Translations under genes and position numbers: made by a program | Assembly: GCA_963969365.1 (NCBI GenBank) | Contig: OZ017761.1 | Coordinates: forward strand, 1,550,001 to 1,614,000 | DNA: 64,000 bases | Direction: 5' to 3' | DNA from: Asterochloris sp. CNOR1 | Taxonomy: Eukaryota; Chlorophyta; Trebouxiophyceae; Trebouxiales; Trebouxiaceae | The notes under the pieces: model-generated | Seen by the model: only the letters and a program-made list of their open reading frames with translations | What the model was told of the DNA's origin: nothing | Databases searched by the model: none | Part shown: positions 12,701 to 25,115 of the stretch, piece by piece | Position numbering within the stretch: the stretch's first letter is position 1 | Layout of the letters: every line of letters begins with the position of its first letter

Positions 12701-15700
12701 CTGGTGTAGCAGGCAGACCATGTAGCAGAGGGTGCACATGAGCTCACGTGCTAGTGTAGCAGGCAATGACCACATAGCCGATGTAGAGCAGCACCAGCAC
12801 CAAGCTCTCTGCCAGACTCAGCCACCCGTCCCACAGGAAGGCCAGCACCAGGCAGCTGGCCCCAATGTAGGCTGTGATGTCGCGCACAAAGGCAACCTGC
12901 AGGGCAGGGACTGGGTGCTTGACCGCATGCGAGGCAGCCTTCAGAAAGGTGATGTTGCGCACAAAGTCATTCAGCGGGCCAGGAGGGGTTTGGAAGGACA
13001 TGACAGGCGCAGCATGAGCAAGCCTGGAAGTTAGCAGGGGCTTATGCGCAGTCAAGGTCGACAGATGTCTGCCCCTGAGCAACAGAGCTCACACCTCAAT
13101 TCTGCACAGATTCCTGTAGGAATGCCACAGCAAATGAGGCGCAGCATAGAGGAAGCCGGCGCAGGGGTGCAGAGACAGGTGTTTGCAGCTCCATGTACCA
13201 CATCATGACCCAGAGCAGCGTCAGCAGCAGAGTGGCATCAGTAGAGTGGCAGCTGCAGTGTGGCAGCTAGCAAGCGAGGCTGCACAGAGAGGACACTGAA
13301 GCCTGGCACACCTTGTCAGAGATCTGAATGGACCCCAGCAGAAGGATGGCGGCGGTCATGATGCAGGCAATGAACAGGCCACTGCCCAGGGTGGAGGCCA
13401 CTGCCAGTCCCAGGTCAACATGGCCGCCTGCAAGGCACCAGAGAAGCCGATGAGTCCATGCCTTTGCCTGCAGTTCACAACAATCCTGGCTGCAAGAAGG
13501 GCACAGAGAATGTTTCCCTCAAAGGGAGGGCACAGACACTCCTTGAAGGCTCTCCCCTGGGCACCTGGCAGCAGGTGCTCGAACGCTGCCCTTGGTAGCC
13601 TGGTACGCGGGGAACACACATCAGTTGGGCTGCTAATTGGATGCTATCCCTTAGCTCAGCCTTCCCTGAGGGACTAAAATCCAGGACGGCTGCCAGGCTA
13701 AGTGCCCTGGTGGCATGAAGAGGCTGTCCACATGAAGCAGCATGTCAGATTGCCTCCTGCATGCCGAGCTGCTTGAGCAGGCTGCGCGGTCTCACACCCC
13801 AGCAGACTCATGCATGGGTCAGGCAGACACGAGGTCACCCTGTTAAATACCACACCAAGCAGCAGGGCAGCTCACCTGCTGTGATGGCGGCCAGCTGTGT
13901 GAAGAGGTCAGGGGACCCGCCCGCAAAAGACAGGAGGGTCACGCCGGCCACTGCTGGTGGGAGCTTCAGGACTATTGAGATCCACTGCAGGCAGGCAAGG
14001 CAGAACTCGAAGGTGATACGATGTCGCAGTCTTCAGCCTGCTGTACCTCAAGGGCAGCCCCTGTACCCTGCTGGTGGCAGCTGGGGACCAGGTCACTCCA
14101 CAGCCGGCAGGTGAGCATCACGGAGGTGAGCAGGTGGCAGGCGAGCTTGAGTGACATGCAAGACCGTCACAGGCGTGGGGCAAGCTGGTACGCATGCAGC
14201 CTGCCAGGCACTTTGTGGTCACAGTACCTTGGGACTGCACAGGCAGGACTGCTAGCCAGCCTCTCCCCCCAGGGTGCAAGCAACAAGAGTGTGAGTACAA
14301 CAGCTGCTCGACAGCCAGCCTGACCTCGAATTGAGGCGCAAAGAGCCAACTGCCAGCTTTAGGGTGCCTGGAGTGGCACCAGCCTTGCAGACAGCAAGGG
14401 AATGTCAACCCTTCACGACCATAGCCCTGACCAGGTTCGCAAGCCCGCCTCACCTCGACAGACGGCACCAGAAAGCCCTCTGCCACCTCTGACAGCGCAT
14501 AGAACAGCACCAGCATCCACGCAAGGTACAGGGGCATCATCAGCCACTTGATGTGGCCACCGCCTGCGCAGTAGTAGCTGGGCAGGTAGGAGAGGTAGTG
14601 GTCCTCTGCATGGCAGGCCTCGTTGCCCGTCACATACTCACACCTGCAGTGACAGCATGCCACCAGAGCTTAAGGTGCGAGGGTGCAAGGGCGCAGCGCT
14701 CTGCTGGGCAGGTCTGGTTGCCTGTCGACCTCAGGCACCCACAGTGGCAAACATGCAGCTGAAAGTATGCGGTGCAGGCACGTTAGCGCCTGATACTGAC
14801 TGCACTCGCAAGCAGCCAGCATGCAGGAGCGGGCAACTGGAGCCATTGCCTGCCGTGCAGCACATGAAGTAGACGGAAGGAGAGTGCATCTAATCGCTGC
14901 CTTGTTGTTCCATTTTGGGCCGCGCTGCACCATGAATGCCTGAGTCAGGAGCACCAGCCCAACATGGCCCCTGTGCCTGGAGGGATGCAGACTCACACAT
15001 CGCCCTCTGCAGCATCCAAGTTGCAATCCCCCTCCTCCTCCTCGTCCTCCTCCTCCTCATCTGCCTCCTGCTCAGGCTCTGCCTCCCCAGCGACCACCTC
15101 TGCAGCCAAATGTGTGGGTGTTCTCAGAGATTCCAGCAGCACCTTCAGAGATCTCCTCAGCAGCACCTCCAGCCTCTGCAGTGGCAGTGGCGTGCGCATC
15201 AGCAGTGCCCCCAACCATAGGAGCCAAATCCACATGTGCTGGGCGGACTCAATGACTGGCCAGCAGCCAGCGCCGGGGGCTGCTGCTGCAGCCCATCATG
15301 CGTGAGGAGGCAGGTGTCGGCAGCCACAGTGAGAGGACTCAGGCAAGCTTTGGCAGAGGTGCTGGACAAAACGTCTGCATACAGATTTGTGATGCTGAAT
15401 GCCCTTGCCAAAAGCGATTGCCGAACCCCTCCGCCTGGGGCTGCCAGTGCGTCTGCTGGACTGAGCTGTGGCGCAGTGTTCTCAAGATGTGCACTTTGCT
15501 CAGTAATTTCAGTCCATTCACGGCAGCATGGGTTGACCACACCTAGCCATGATCTGCTGCTTCTGCAGCAGCTTCCAACTGTGCACCCAGTGCCTCACCT
15601 GCAGCGTCTGCAGCCCCGCCCTGCTCTGTCTCATCAGACTGGTCACCCTCGTTCCCCTGGGTATCTGCCACCTTGGTGCCTTCAGCTGTCACGCCCCCAG

Positions 15701-17955
15701 CGATGCTGGGTCGCTGAGGGGCCTGCTGGCTGCTGCCTGCCTCCACTGGCTCCTCTGCCAAGACTGAGGCTGTTGCCTGCTGGGGCTCATCTACTTTGCC
15801 TGGCCCACCCTCCTGGCTGCCGGCCTCACTGCCTGGCGCATCCTCCTGGCCAAACTCTTCAGAGGTAACTGATGCTGTCGCCTGCTCCATCCCAGGCGCC
15901 TGTGGCTGCAGCTGAGCTGCTGCAGCTTGCCTTGGCTCTGCATCAGCCTCTGCGTGCTCAGCAGGAGGGTGCACAGCCTGAGCCTCCGCGTTCTGGATTG
16001 TCTCCTCAGAAGCCCCTGAGCCAGGCTGAGCCTGGCTGCTAACCCCAGCCTGAGCATCCACAGGCTGAGCATTGACACCCTCAGCAGAGGCACCGGTGTA
16101 CTGCTGCTGCTGCCCTGGTGGCAGCTGCGAGGCCAGCTGCGCCACTCCGCTGGCCAGCAGTCTGCGCTGACCAGACACCTTAGTGGCGTTGCTGTCTGTG
16201 GGCTGTAGGCAACAAGACGGTCACTTGTGAGTGTCCAGTGTGCAGTCAGTCATGTGACAGGCCAGCCCCTCCACAGAACATGTGCTGCTTCTCCCAGCCA
16301 TGTGCCTTGCTGGCAGTGCAGCAGCACCGACGACAGGGCTCTGTAACCCTCTTTGGCCCCTTGCCCACGACAACATATGGCCTGCCCTGGCAGCAATGCC
16401 AGCGCAGCACGCCTTGTACCCAGTCTGTCACCACATGCACTCACGTCTCTGGCACCAGCGCCGACAGGGACGACAGGGAGATGCACTGTTTGCCGCACCA
16501 CAAGCGCAGAGAATCTCAGCTGAAGGGCATTGCCTGCACAATCTACACAAGCAGCCTTGTTGCCATGGCAAAGCATGAGGGCAGCATGTCCTTCTGCAGC
16601 AGCAACGACCTCAACGCTCAGCCCATTTCACGAGAATGGCAAGCACAGTGGGGTCCAGGACAGTCACCCACATCCTGGCACATCTGCCACCCACAGGCCC
16701 AATGCACCTTACTCCTTGAGCCCATTTGAGCTGATTCCGCACTGGCAAGCCCAGGCCTCATTGCAAGCGCAGCTGCCCAGCAGTGCCTCGCGCCCTTGGA
16801 TGACACTTAGCGGGAATGTCAGTGCCACATGCTGGGCACGGCCTCACCGCGATGGCCAGCGAGAGAAGTTGCCCAGCAGTGCCTCTCACGATGTCGCGCC
16901 CAGGGGTGTTGTTGCGTCCCCCCACCCAGGTTTGTTCATTATCCAGTCTCTCCAGCTGCTCCTTAACAGACCTGCTGTCGGCCTTGGACTTGGCAGAAGT
17001 TTGGACTGAGCTGCGGCGGGAGGCCCCGGGTGTTTTGTGGCGAGGTCGGCGACCACTCTTGTGTGGTGCATCTCCCATGGCCATTTTCACAAGCTGCTTG
17101 CCCGAGCCCCGGATGAGCTGCCTGCAGCAGCCAACAGCAGGGCAGGATCAATGTCTTTATAGGATGCATCCAAGATGAGCTGGGGTCAGCGGTCACCCTT
17201 GTGAGCAACACCCCCAGGTATCTTGGCGAGCTGCTGGCCTGAGCGTTGTTTGAGCTGCCTGCAGCAGGCTGAAAGTGAGCAGGATGAGTGTCGTTGCAGG
17301 GCAGAGGGCACAGCTCATAGCCTGCCCCCCAGGAGACCTCACCTCATGCATGCCTGAGCCCCGCATGTCCTGTCTGCAGCAGACTGCACACCTTAAAATT
17401 AGTGGCATAGGCTGCAAGTCAGATCTCCTGATGAGCTGCCTGCAGCAGCCAAGAAATGGGTCAGAGTAGCGCTAACCCAGATGCACAGCTTCATCTTAAT
17501 TGTCTGCTCAGGATGCTGCAAGGCTGGAGCCTCCCCCTTTCGGCTGCAAGACCAAGGTTTTGGAATGCTTCAGGGGTGCCCAAGAACATGAAGGTGACAT
17601 GGGAGCAGAAGGTCTGAGACACGCTCTCAGAGCAGATGTGTTGAGAGGCGACAGGGTGCACGCTGATAAAAATTGCACAATGTAAGATCGGGCAGTCTTA
17701 GTGATGCATGACATGCCTGGCTAGTTTGGGGAGCCCTGCCACGCCCTGGCTGAGGCCCTCGGTGAGCGCTGCATCGCTGGTCACATTGAGAGCTCCAGAG
17801 GCAGCCAGCTGCTCCTGAAGTTGGCTATCTCCCTCCAGATCTGAGCTGGCAGCAGGGACAGTGCCGCAGAGGAGTAGCAGCACCATCAGTAGGAACAGCT
17901 GTTGCAGACGTCCTGCAGACCGTCTGCTGAGACATCTTGCCCAGGATGTGGTCAT
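6792..17955 (-). CDS. Cation/calcium exchanger (CCX / NCLX-type Na+(K+)/Ca2+ exchanger family)
   Basis: Twelve exons, read right to left: 17717-17955, 16926-17121, 15599-16202, 14997-15099, 14454-14643, 13876-13984, 13312-13427, 12748-12896, 8977-9131, 8248-8437, 7679-7796 and 6792-7214. All phases agree and give 863 residues. Order: signal peptide with a Leu-rich core (LFLLMVLLLL); a basic stretch; a long Ala/Gln/Glu-rich spacer (residues 145-346); an Asp/Glu run; then the CCX signature CEYVTGNEAC and about ten hydrophobic segments. The alpha-1 repeat (about 455-475) reads LLSFAGGSPDLF and alpha-2 (about 726-740) reads ILSWGETIPELV; ACFAGP-like sequence (SCFAGPVFN) follows. CCX proteins exchange Ca2+ or other cations for Na+, K+ or H+ in internal membranes or the plasma membrane. 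Usual CCX alpha motifs are GNGAPD and GNSIGD, so both repeats diverge here. The first intron uses a GC donor. The 3.6 kb intron 9132-12747 is the longest in the window. The ATG at 17955 was chosen because it directly precedes the signal peptide; an in-frame ATG lies at 17985. Confidence 0.85.
9132..12747 (-). other. Longest intron of the exchanger gene, rich in decayed repeats
   Basis: No conserved protein reading frame was found here on either strand. Near the 3' (low-coordinate) side are three further copies of the acceptor of the exon at 8977-9131 (about 9229, 9345 and 9473). Near the 5' side are two more copies of the donor of the exon at 12748-12896 (about 12642 and 12691). A separate direct repeat pairs 12003-12050 with 12131-12180 (both contain GCAAAGGCAGCAGG). 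I see no transposon ends or terminal repeats. Confidence 0.6.
15034..15056. repeat. (CTC)n trinucleotide tract in coding sequence
   Basis: An interrupted CTC repeat on the + strand that reads as a Glu/Asp run on the - strand, within the acidic exon of the exchanger gene. Acidic lumenal or cytosolic runs are common low-affinity Ca2+ binders, but that role is inference here. Such tracts vary in length easily. Confidence 0.7.
17228..17452 (-). repeat. Three echoes of the acceptor of exchanger exon 2
   Basis: The true junction (17092-17130, + strand text gatgagctgcctgcagcag) recurs at about 17247-17269, 17352-17386 and 17430-17452. The second copy keeps the CCTGAGCCCCGCATG equivalent of CCCGAGCCCCGGATG, and the third keeps gatgagctgcctgcagcagc intact. 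Confidence 0.85.
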
Positions 17956-19236
17956 TTCACTCCAGTGACACCCTACAGGTGTCATCTAAGAGTACAGACT
18001 AGCATGCTGACGCTGATAGGGAGCCCTAGCCTGCTTGTTCGAGTCTTTTTCATGACAAGCAGACCATTTACTTTCCCATTCATGCCGGAGCTCACATGCA
18101 GCAGGGTGCTGCGACGAGGCTTCGTTCAAGCAGTCAAACCCCCCTGGGGCCAATTTAAGAAAATCTGAAGTATGCGGAGCTCTTTACTTTGCTGGCTTGT
18201 GGCAGTGCAGTCTTCATACGCTCGACAAGCTGGTGCTGCATGAGGGAGACACTTTCATAGAATGCTTGTCAGCCAGCTGTGACTGGGATCTACCCTGAGT
18301 CTAGCTGTAACAGGGACTGAATGCACTGTATTCAGAACAAGGTCAGGCGCCAGCACTGGCTGCGCTGCAGTGCAGCACAGCCATCTGAGCTGCTGTCTGC
18401 TTGCATGGCTCAGGACATCACACTGAGGCACCCAGGTCGCGGTGCCGCCTGCTGGCTGTAGCACATGAAGTGCACCTCGGCTGCTGTGGCCTGAGGCGTG
18501 GGAGGGGGGAGGGGGGGAGGGGTGCGTGGGAGCTTGGTGGCTGCAGTGCATCGCTTTTCAAAATTGCGAATGCAGCCCACCACATGAACACCATCTGCTA
18601 TACTTTGCATGCAGACAGTCGAACTGCCACCGCAGGATTAGTGCGGCCGCTTGATTTGGTGAGAATCTGACTTGCACACAGGCTGCACAGCAAGCCCAGG
18701 TCGCCGCAGACATTTCTTGATGCCAATGCGTGCATAGGTTTCTGCCTGCACACAGCATAAAAGCTTGAGTGATGAGGTGCCCGCAAGTTCCAGATTCAAG
18801 GGTCCAGACAGGCTCAAGTTTGGCCAGAGAGACATCATTGAGCTGTTTGGATTCTCCGGGCCGCCAAACATTCGAATCACCATCACGGGCGCAAGAACGG
18901 GGGTCTCATGGTCACACCTCCATGCTGGGCGGGCCGTGATCTGTGTGAGCAAAGCCACTTCCACTGGCCTTCTTGCAATCTGCATGCCACAAGTTGGTTT
19001 CCGTGTCGACCTTGGATCAGCTGGACCGCGGCAGGGCAATACACACCACTTTCAACCCAGGTGCCGCCCACTATTGACAGTGGCTGTCACCACTTGCACA
19101 CGCCTTCATGACCTGACATCTGACGGTCTGCTGCCGATCTAATGCAGCCCCGAGGGTGCAGACAACATATCTGGTGCCAGCCAGCAGCTGAGGGGGTGCC
19201 AGTCAGCAGCTGAGGGGGGCCCAGCTGCATCTGAGA
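17956..19236. promoter_or_regulatory. Divergent 5' region between the exchanger and zinc transporter genes
   Basis: About 1.3 kb between the two opposing start codons. It must hold both promoters and 5' UTRs, perhaps with non-coding first exons. It contains a G-rich tract (18502-18525) and an open + strand frame from 18765 that I could not join to the downstream gene in phase. Tandem copies of GGGGGTGCCAGTCAGCAGC-like sequence lie at 19172-19215. No convincing TATA box was seen. Confidence 0.45.
18502..18525 (+). promoter_or_regulatory. G-rich tract, possible G-quadruplex
   Basis: The + strand has four or more runs of G, each of four to seven bases, separated by single A residues. This meets the usual sequence rule for an intramolecular G-quadruplex. 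It lies about 560 bp upstream of the exchanger start codon and about 720 bp upstream of the zinc transporter start codon. Any regulatory role is inference. Confidence 0.5.
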
Positions 19237-22200
19237 ATGTCGGCAAGTCTGCAGCAGCCTTTGAAGCTGCAGTCAGCCTTCAGTAATGGAGATGGCCTCC
19301 CTGATGGAGCGGACGCCCTGAAACACGCCCATGGAGGCTCCATCACAATGGGCCAATCTGCAGGGGCCAGCACCCACATCGAAAGCCCTGTACGGCAAGC
19401 TGAATGCACAGGTGCGTTCTGCTCACGCAGCCATTGAGTGGATGCTTAGCCCGGAAGCCTGTCAACCCTGAAACCCAAGTAAGTTTACCAGTCCCAGTCA
19501 GAATGCCAGTGCTGTTGCTGCCTGCCATCAGGACCTGCTGATTCCCATACCAGTGCGCAGTCGGGACAGCCGTGCCTGGAGTTGGGGACAGAACTGCAGC
19601 GTTCCCACTGCCACCTTCGGCACTCTCCTCCAGCAACAGGCACTGTCACATAGACTCCCTGCTCTGTGCAGGTGGGTTAGCCAGGGACCTAGAGGAGGGC
19701 GTGCCCCGATCACCCTCTGAGCGAGACCCCCTGTGCTCCCTCGCCACCAATCGGGGCAACGGCGGCATGCAGGGCAAGTGGCGCCTGGCAATCGCCATCG
19801 TGCTGTGCACCATCTTCATGATTGGAGAGGTGGGCTGGCCTGGCTTGTTGGCGAAGCACTTTGTTGCCTTGCATAGGCAGTCTTGTGCACCCTCTGCATG
19901 TTCAGCACCCGTGGCCTGTCTCAGCTGAGCTGCCAGCCGTGCAGTTACCGGCTTTGTGAACGCAAAGCCTGCTGCTGGGAGGCCAGACGCTGCCTGGGAT
20001 GCGTTGGAGCAGGCTGCCCATGTGCTGTGCACCCGTACATGATTGCAGACGTGGGCTGGCTTGGCTGGCCTGACAATCCGCAGCAGTGGCCATGTGTAGG
20101 CATAGGTCGGCCAGCAGCAGGCCAGAGTCTGCCTGGGACTTATCTGGGACAGGATTAGGCATGTTGTGTAGGGCCTCTTTCCGTTCTGTCTCTGCCGTAC
20201 ATGCAAACTGCGGTGCTTGACGATGGCTGGTCTGATGGTCTGCCCTGGCGTACTCTGCTCTCCTGCTCAACGGGGCCCATAACCCTGAAGTCTTCGCTGC
20301 TGGTCTTGAGGCCAGGCCTCTGCTGGTTCCAATGTGAACACCAGGAGCCTTGGAGCCAGCCCACTCTCCCTCTCTGGTGTGCTGCAGGTTGTTGGAGGCG
20401 TCTACGCCCACAGTCTGGCTGTTCTGACAGATGCAGCCCACATGCTGAGTGACGTGTCAGCCTTTGCCATCTCGCTGTTTGCCGGCATCTATGCTCTCAG
20501 GTGAGTCGTGGCCCCTGCCTACAAAGAGCATACCTGTCAGCCTGCATGTCTGCAGCTGCCATGCATGGGCCCTATTCACACCAGAGCTCTCAGCGCAAAG
20601 AGGGCCTGAGCACAGGTCACCCCTCCCTCATCCTGAGTCTCAGCTGCCCAGTGTGAACAGGGTGTTGGCCTGCCCAGCTGGCCACGGCGGTCTGAACCCG
20701 CCATGCTGCATGCTCTCTTCAGCAAGAAATGTGGGGAGATGTCAGCCTCCAGATCTGCTGAGCATAGCAGGCACTGCACTGCACGCTGGCTACAGCCTGC
20801 ATCCAGCGTGCAGCTGCAGGGTGTCCTGCTGTCACCTGCAGAGTTCTGCCTCCAGTGCTGCCCCAATGTGCCTCTGTCGCACATAACCAGGACAGCAAGA
20901 GCAGGGCAGACCTGTGGCTGCGAAACAAGGCAAAGTTTGAGCAAGCATGTCTGCCTCTCCCCGACCCGCAGGGCTGCAGAAGACCTCATCACCTACTGCA
21001 CAACACGCCTCGGTGCCCTCTCTACCTGCAGGGCAGCAGGGGTAGATCACACCTTTGGCTACCACCGAGTGGAGGTGCTGGGTGGCATGTTGTCAGTCCT
21101 CATCATCTGGGTGGTCACTGGCGTGCTGGTCTTTGAGGCCGTCCAGCGCTGCAGACACCCAGAGGATGTGGATGGCAAGATCATGTTCATCCTGGCAGTC
21201 TCAGGTGACAGGGAAAGACGCGGCGTGGCGCTGCATGGCTGCTGAAAAGGGGGGTTAGGGGGGCCTTGACAAGCTCTCGATGGACACATGCGCCAGGGGG
21301 TCCGCTGCTCACAGGGCAGTGATCTGGCAGCCCTGCCCTGCATGGCAGCTGCAGGGCAGCTGGCCGAACAGCAGTCTTCTGGGTGGTGCATGCAGAGCGT
21401 CACCTCAATGATTCTGCCAGTCTCAGGTGGGCAGGCGGCTCGTCTTGTGTTTATTGGAGTTGCCCAGGTCTGCAGGCTTGGCAGCTCAGCTGTACTGTCA
21501 GGGCACCTCTGTCCCTGGCAGGTTGTAAACAGCATCAGGTAGCATGGCAACTGCAGCAATGTGCCTGGTGTGCGTGCACAGGTGGGATGCTTCTCAGGCT
21601 GCGTCTCATGTACACATGCACTGCACCATCCTGGGAAGCTGGTAGCCTGCAGGCAGCAGTCTTGAGCCAGGCTTTCTCATTGTTGCCTGCCTGCTGCAGC
21701 TAGTGTCGTGCAGGTGACCACCCTGGCGATGCTGGGTCTGCATCATAAATAGCACCAGAAGGAGCACCACCAAGCAACTGTGTGTACCATCTGCTGCAGG
21801 TATTGTGGTGAACCTGCTGACCCTAGCTGTGCTGGGGGGGCAGCACGGGCACAGCCATGGTGGCCATGACCATGGGCACGGCAGCCACAGCCACGGTGGA
21901 CATGAGCACAGCCATCATGGAGGTGCGTCGACCTCGGCACCCAGGCTGTCGGCATTGCTGGCTGCCCATGCCATGATCAACATCAGTCTGCTGCATTCCT
22001 GCACCACGCTGTCCAAGCTTTAGGTTGCAAAGCTGGGTTGGTGGATGCCTGGCACCATCAGGCTGCAAAGGCAGGACCTACCGGCCAGCTTAGTCATGGA
22101 CCCCTGCTGCAAGCCTGGGCACCATGTGTGCACCATATACTTGCAAGGCAGCAACCCAGCACTGCTGTGTGCCGTGCAGCTTGCAGCCTGTGCTGCGTCA

Positions 22201-24926
22201 GACGCAACTCTCACAGAGTGGTCCAAGTGCCTGCAGGCACACACAAGCACGACCTAGGCGAGGAGGACGCGCCCCACGCAGGCCAGCTCACGCATGTAGA
22301 GGCTGAGGCACCGACAGCTGCATCGGCCCATGCGCATGGGCACTCGCACGGGGCACCTGCGCCTGCAGGTGGGCTTGGTGTGCTTGGGGTGGCGAGCCTG
22401 GCTGGCTGAGTTGCAGGGCGGCTGCTGCGTGTGTGGGGCAGACCGGCGGCCGTGTGACAGGACCCACGCAGCAGCCCTGCTCAGGTGGCGGCTGAGGAGG
22501 GAGGCTCTGCTCAGCAATGCAGCCTGCACTTCATGCAAGGCATGCTCCCTGGAACAGGTGGTCCTGGGCCAGACGGCCTCCAAAGGGCACTGCTGCCAGT
22601 GCCTGGAACGCTGAGACAAGTCAGCTCATTCACCTAGACATGGCGTGGCATGAATTTGGCCGAATCTGCATGTTTGCTAAAGGCACTCTCTCAAGCCAGG
22701 CCTTCTGAACGACTCACTGTGGCCGCATTGCACCCTCAAACATGTTCACAGCTGTTCCCTGGGCTGCCTTTGTGTGGATGCTGGTCCGCTCCCAGGAGTG
22801 TGCCCAGCAGCAATCTTGGGTGGTGCTGTAGAAGGGTGTGGCCTCTGCCATGCAGCTCACTGCCCCTCTTATGGCGTGAAACTTGCGCAGTCATACTTGC
22901 AATGACAGGCAGCATTTGCTGAGCATTCCATTGCACTGCAGGTGGTCATGGCGGCAGCCATGCCGGTCACGGCCACTCTGAAGTCGCAGGGCATGCCTGC
23001 AGTGGCCAGGTCCACAGCCATGAAGCCCATGGCCCAAGCCAAGGCCATGCAGGCCACGGTCATGGGCATGGTGGCCACAGCCACGAGTCCCTGGGCATGA
23101 AGGGCGCCGTCATTCACGTGCTGGGCGACTGTGTGCAGTCTGCGGGAGTGGCCCTGGTGAGTCAAGAAGACATGGCGGCACCACGGCCAGGCAACCTGGC
23201 AGACCGTAAGCAGGGATGACAGCCTGCAGGGGCAGGGTCCAAGGGCAGGTCTGCCAGGATCGAGCTGGGCCCAGACTATTGCAGGCCAAGCCAGGACATG
23301 GCAACAGCAGGAAGCACTGCAATTGTCCCTGTGCCTGACATAGAGCTTTCATCCTCCATCTTTCCGCAAGTGCATGCAATCTGCAGGGTTGGCGCTGGCC
23401 CATCGAGTAACTGTCAATCAGTAGTCAAAACCTTTCTGCTGAATAGGGCAAACGTGCAGTCAGGCCTGTCACATCCATGTCCTGGGAACTGCATTTGGAG
23501 CGACTGTGTGCCGTGCGCAGTCACTCAGGGGCAGGGTCATCTGGGCAGCCCCATCGCATCATCACTGGCTGCAACTGTTCTGCAACGGGTATGAGTACCT
23601 TGGCAAGGGTTGGCCCGGGCAAGTGCAGAGAGGCCCCTGCTACAGCAGAGGAGTATGCAGCTGCCTGCTGCATGCTGTTGTCTGCTTAGCTGCAGGCTGT
23701 GCAGCCCCTGTCAGTGTTGTCTGCGGTGGCTCAGTCCTGCAGTAGGCCCCCCAAATTTGTGTCAGGTCTGAATGCAGCATTGGCGGACCCAGCTTTTGCT
23801 CTGGATCACTCTGGGTCCACCTCACTCCCTGAATTGTCTGCTGCAGGCTGCGATCCTGATCTGGGTCAAGCCCGAGTGGAAGATTGCCGACCCCCTCTGC
23901 ACCTTTGTCTTTGCCATCCTCGTCCTGCTGACCACGCGGGGCATGGTGCGCGACATCTTGGACATAGTCATGGAGCGGGTGCCTCGGGGGCTGGACATCG
24001 AGCACCTCGCAGGTGGGACTTCATTCTTTTGTTGGCACCAAGAGTGGGGGGTGCACACCAAGTCCCTCTGCAGACTTTTGCCGGCATTGGCATCCATCTT
24101 GTGCATGTTCATCCCCTGGCGACATTGACCTGTGGCAGATGGGCTCCAGGACTCGCTGTCCGGGGGGTGCCTCTCAGCAGATTATGTACCACTTGACCCA
24201 TCGTGCGCCTCGCGAGCTGGCAATCAAGCACCTGCAGCAGGGTGCGTCTGGAGAGAGCATTCAAAGCCATCAGACTGTCAAATATCCAACTCTTCACTAG
24301 CTTCCCATGGGCATGTGCTGAGAGGCCTGACTTGGTATCTGGCAAGGCTGATACGTTCTGCGGCAGCCATTGGCAACATTGACATCATCTTTCTGGCAGG
24401 TGGGGCTCCGCCATGCAGGTATCACACTTTCTTCAGATGCAGCACAGCAGGTGTGCATTGCTCTATGCAAGGCAGCACAAATCAGGGCGATGGCCCAATT
24501 TTTTTAACTTGGCCGGGCCACACAACAGGCTACCCCTGCATGTGACGCTTATATGGGCAGCCTGTTCTAGCTATAGACATACCAGCTGCCTCTCAGCCAT
24601 ACCAGCCAGTCCAGCAAGCACCGCCATCAAGTTGTTGATGTCTGCTGCTTGCAGATGGCTTCAACGCCATTGAGGGGGTGAAAGACATTCATGACCTGCA
24701 TGTATGGGCCATCAAACCCGGCATGCTGGTGCTCGCCATGCACGTGGACATCCTGCCTGATGAGGACGCAGCAGAGGTGCTCAGGCGCATCACCAAGAGG
24801 TGTCGTGCACGAGGCATTGACCACAGCACCATCCAGCTGTCTGCGCATGGGGAGGTATGCCCCTGTGTGCCCTCCCCATCCGAGAAGTTGCGCCTGGAGG
24901 ACACACATAACGGGCACTCCCACTAA
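19237..24926 (+). CDS. Zinc transporter of the cation diffusion facilitator family (ZnT/MTP type)
   Basis: Nine exons (19237-19411, 19672-19829, 20388-20500, 21032-21204, 21800-21922, 22237-22368, 22942-23156, 23847-24012, 24655-24926) give 508 residues with all phases matching. Six transmembrane segments are recognisable. The metal site of transmembrane 2 is His129/Asp133 (in TDAAHMLSD) and that of transmembrane 5 is His350/Asp354 (in HVLGD). The HxxxD pair at both positions is the pattern of Zn2+-selective members. Between segments 4 and 5 lies an unusually long His-rich loop (about residues 215-337), spread over three exons with many HGH/HSH units. The C-terminal domain has the family signature HDLHVWAI. 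The protein should move cytosolic Zn2+ into the vacuole or secretory compartments in exchange for H+. The start codon rests on the phase match (1 to 1) between exons 1 and 2; an additional upstream exon cannot be excluded. Confidence 0.92.
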
Positions 24927-25115
24927 AGGCCATTATTTTATGTTTCACAAACCCATGCACGTGCTAAATGAACAGTCCCTGCATACACAGCAAATTGCAT
25001 CCAGCCACCCTGTCAACACTGCAAGCGTCTGGCATGCTTACACAGTCCTTTAATTCATAGTAATTGCAAGATTTTAGGTCTGTTAGGCAAAGGACAGAGC
25101 AGCAGCTCGCCGCGC

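Noticed and set aside
12940-13000. Peptide resembling FVRDITAY next to the exchanger exon, as a possible extra exon
   Set aside because: FVRNITFLKAASHA is encoded by a copy of the start of the exon at 12748-12896; splicing directly from 13312 to 12896 keeps the frame, so it is an echo.
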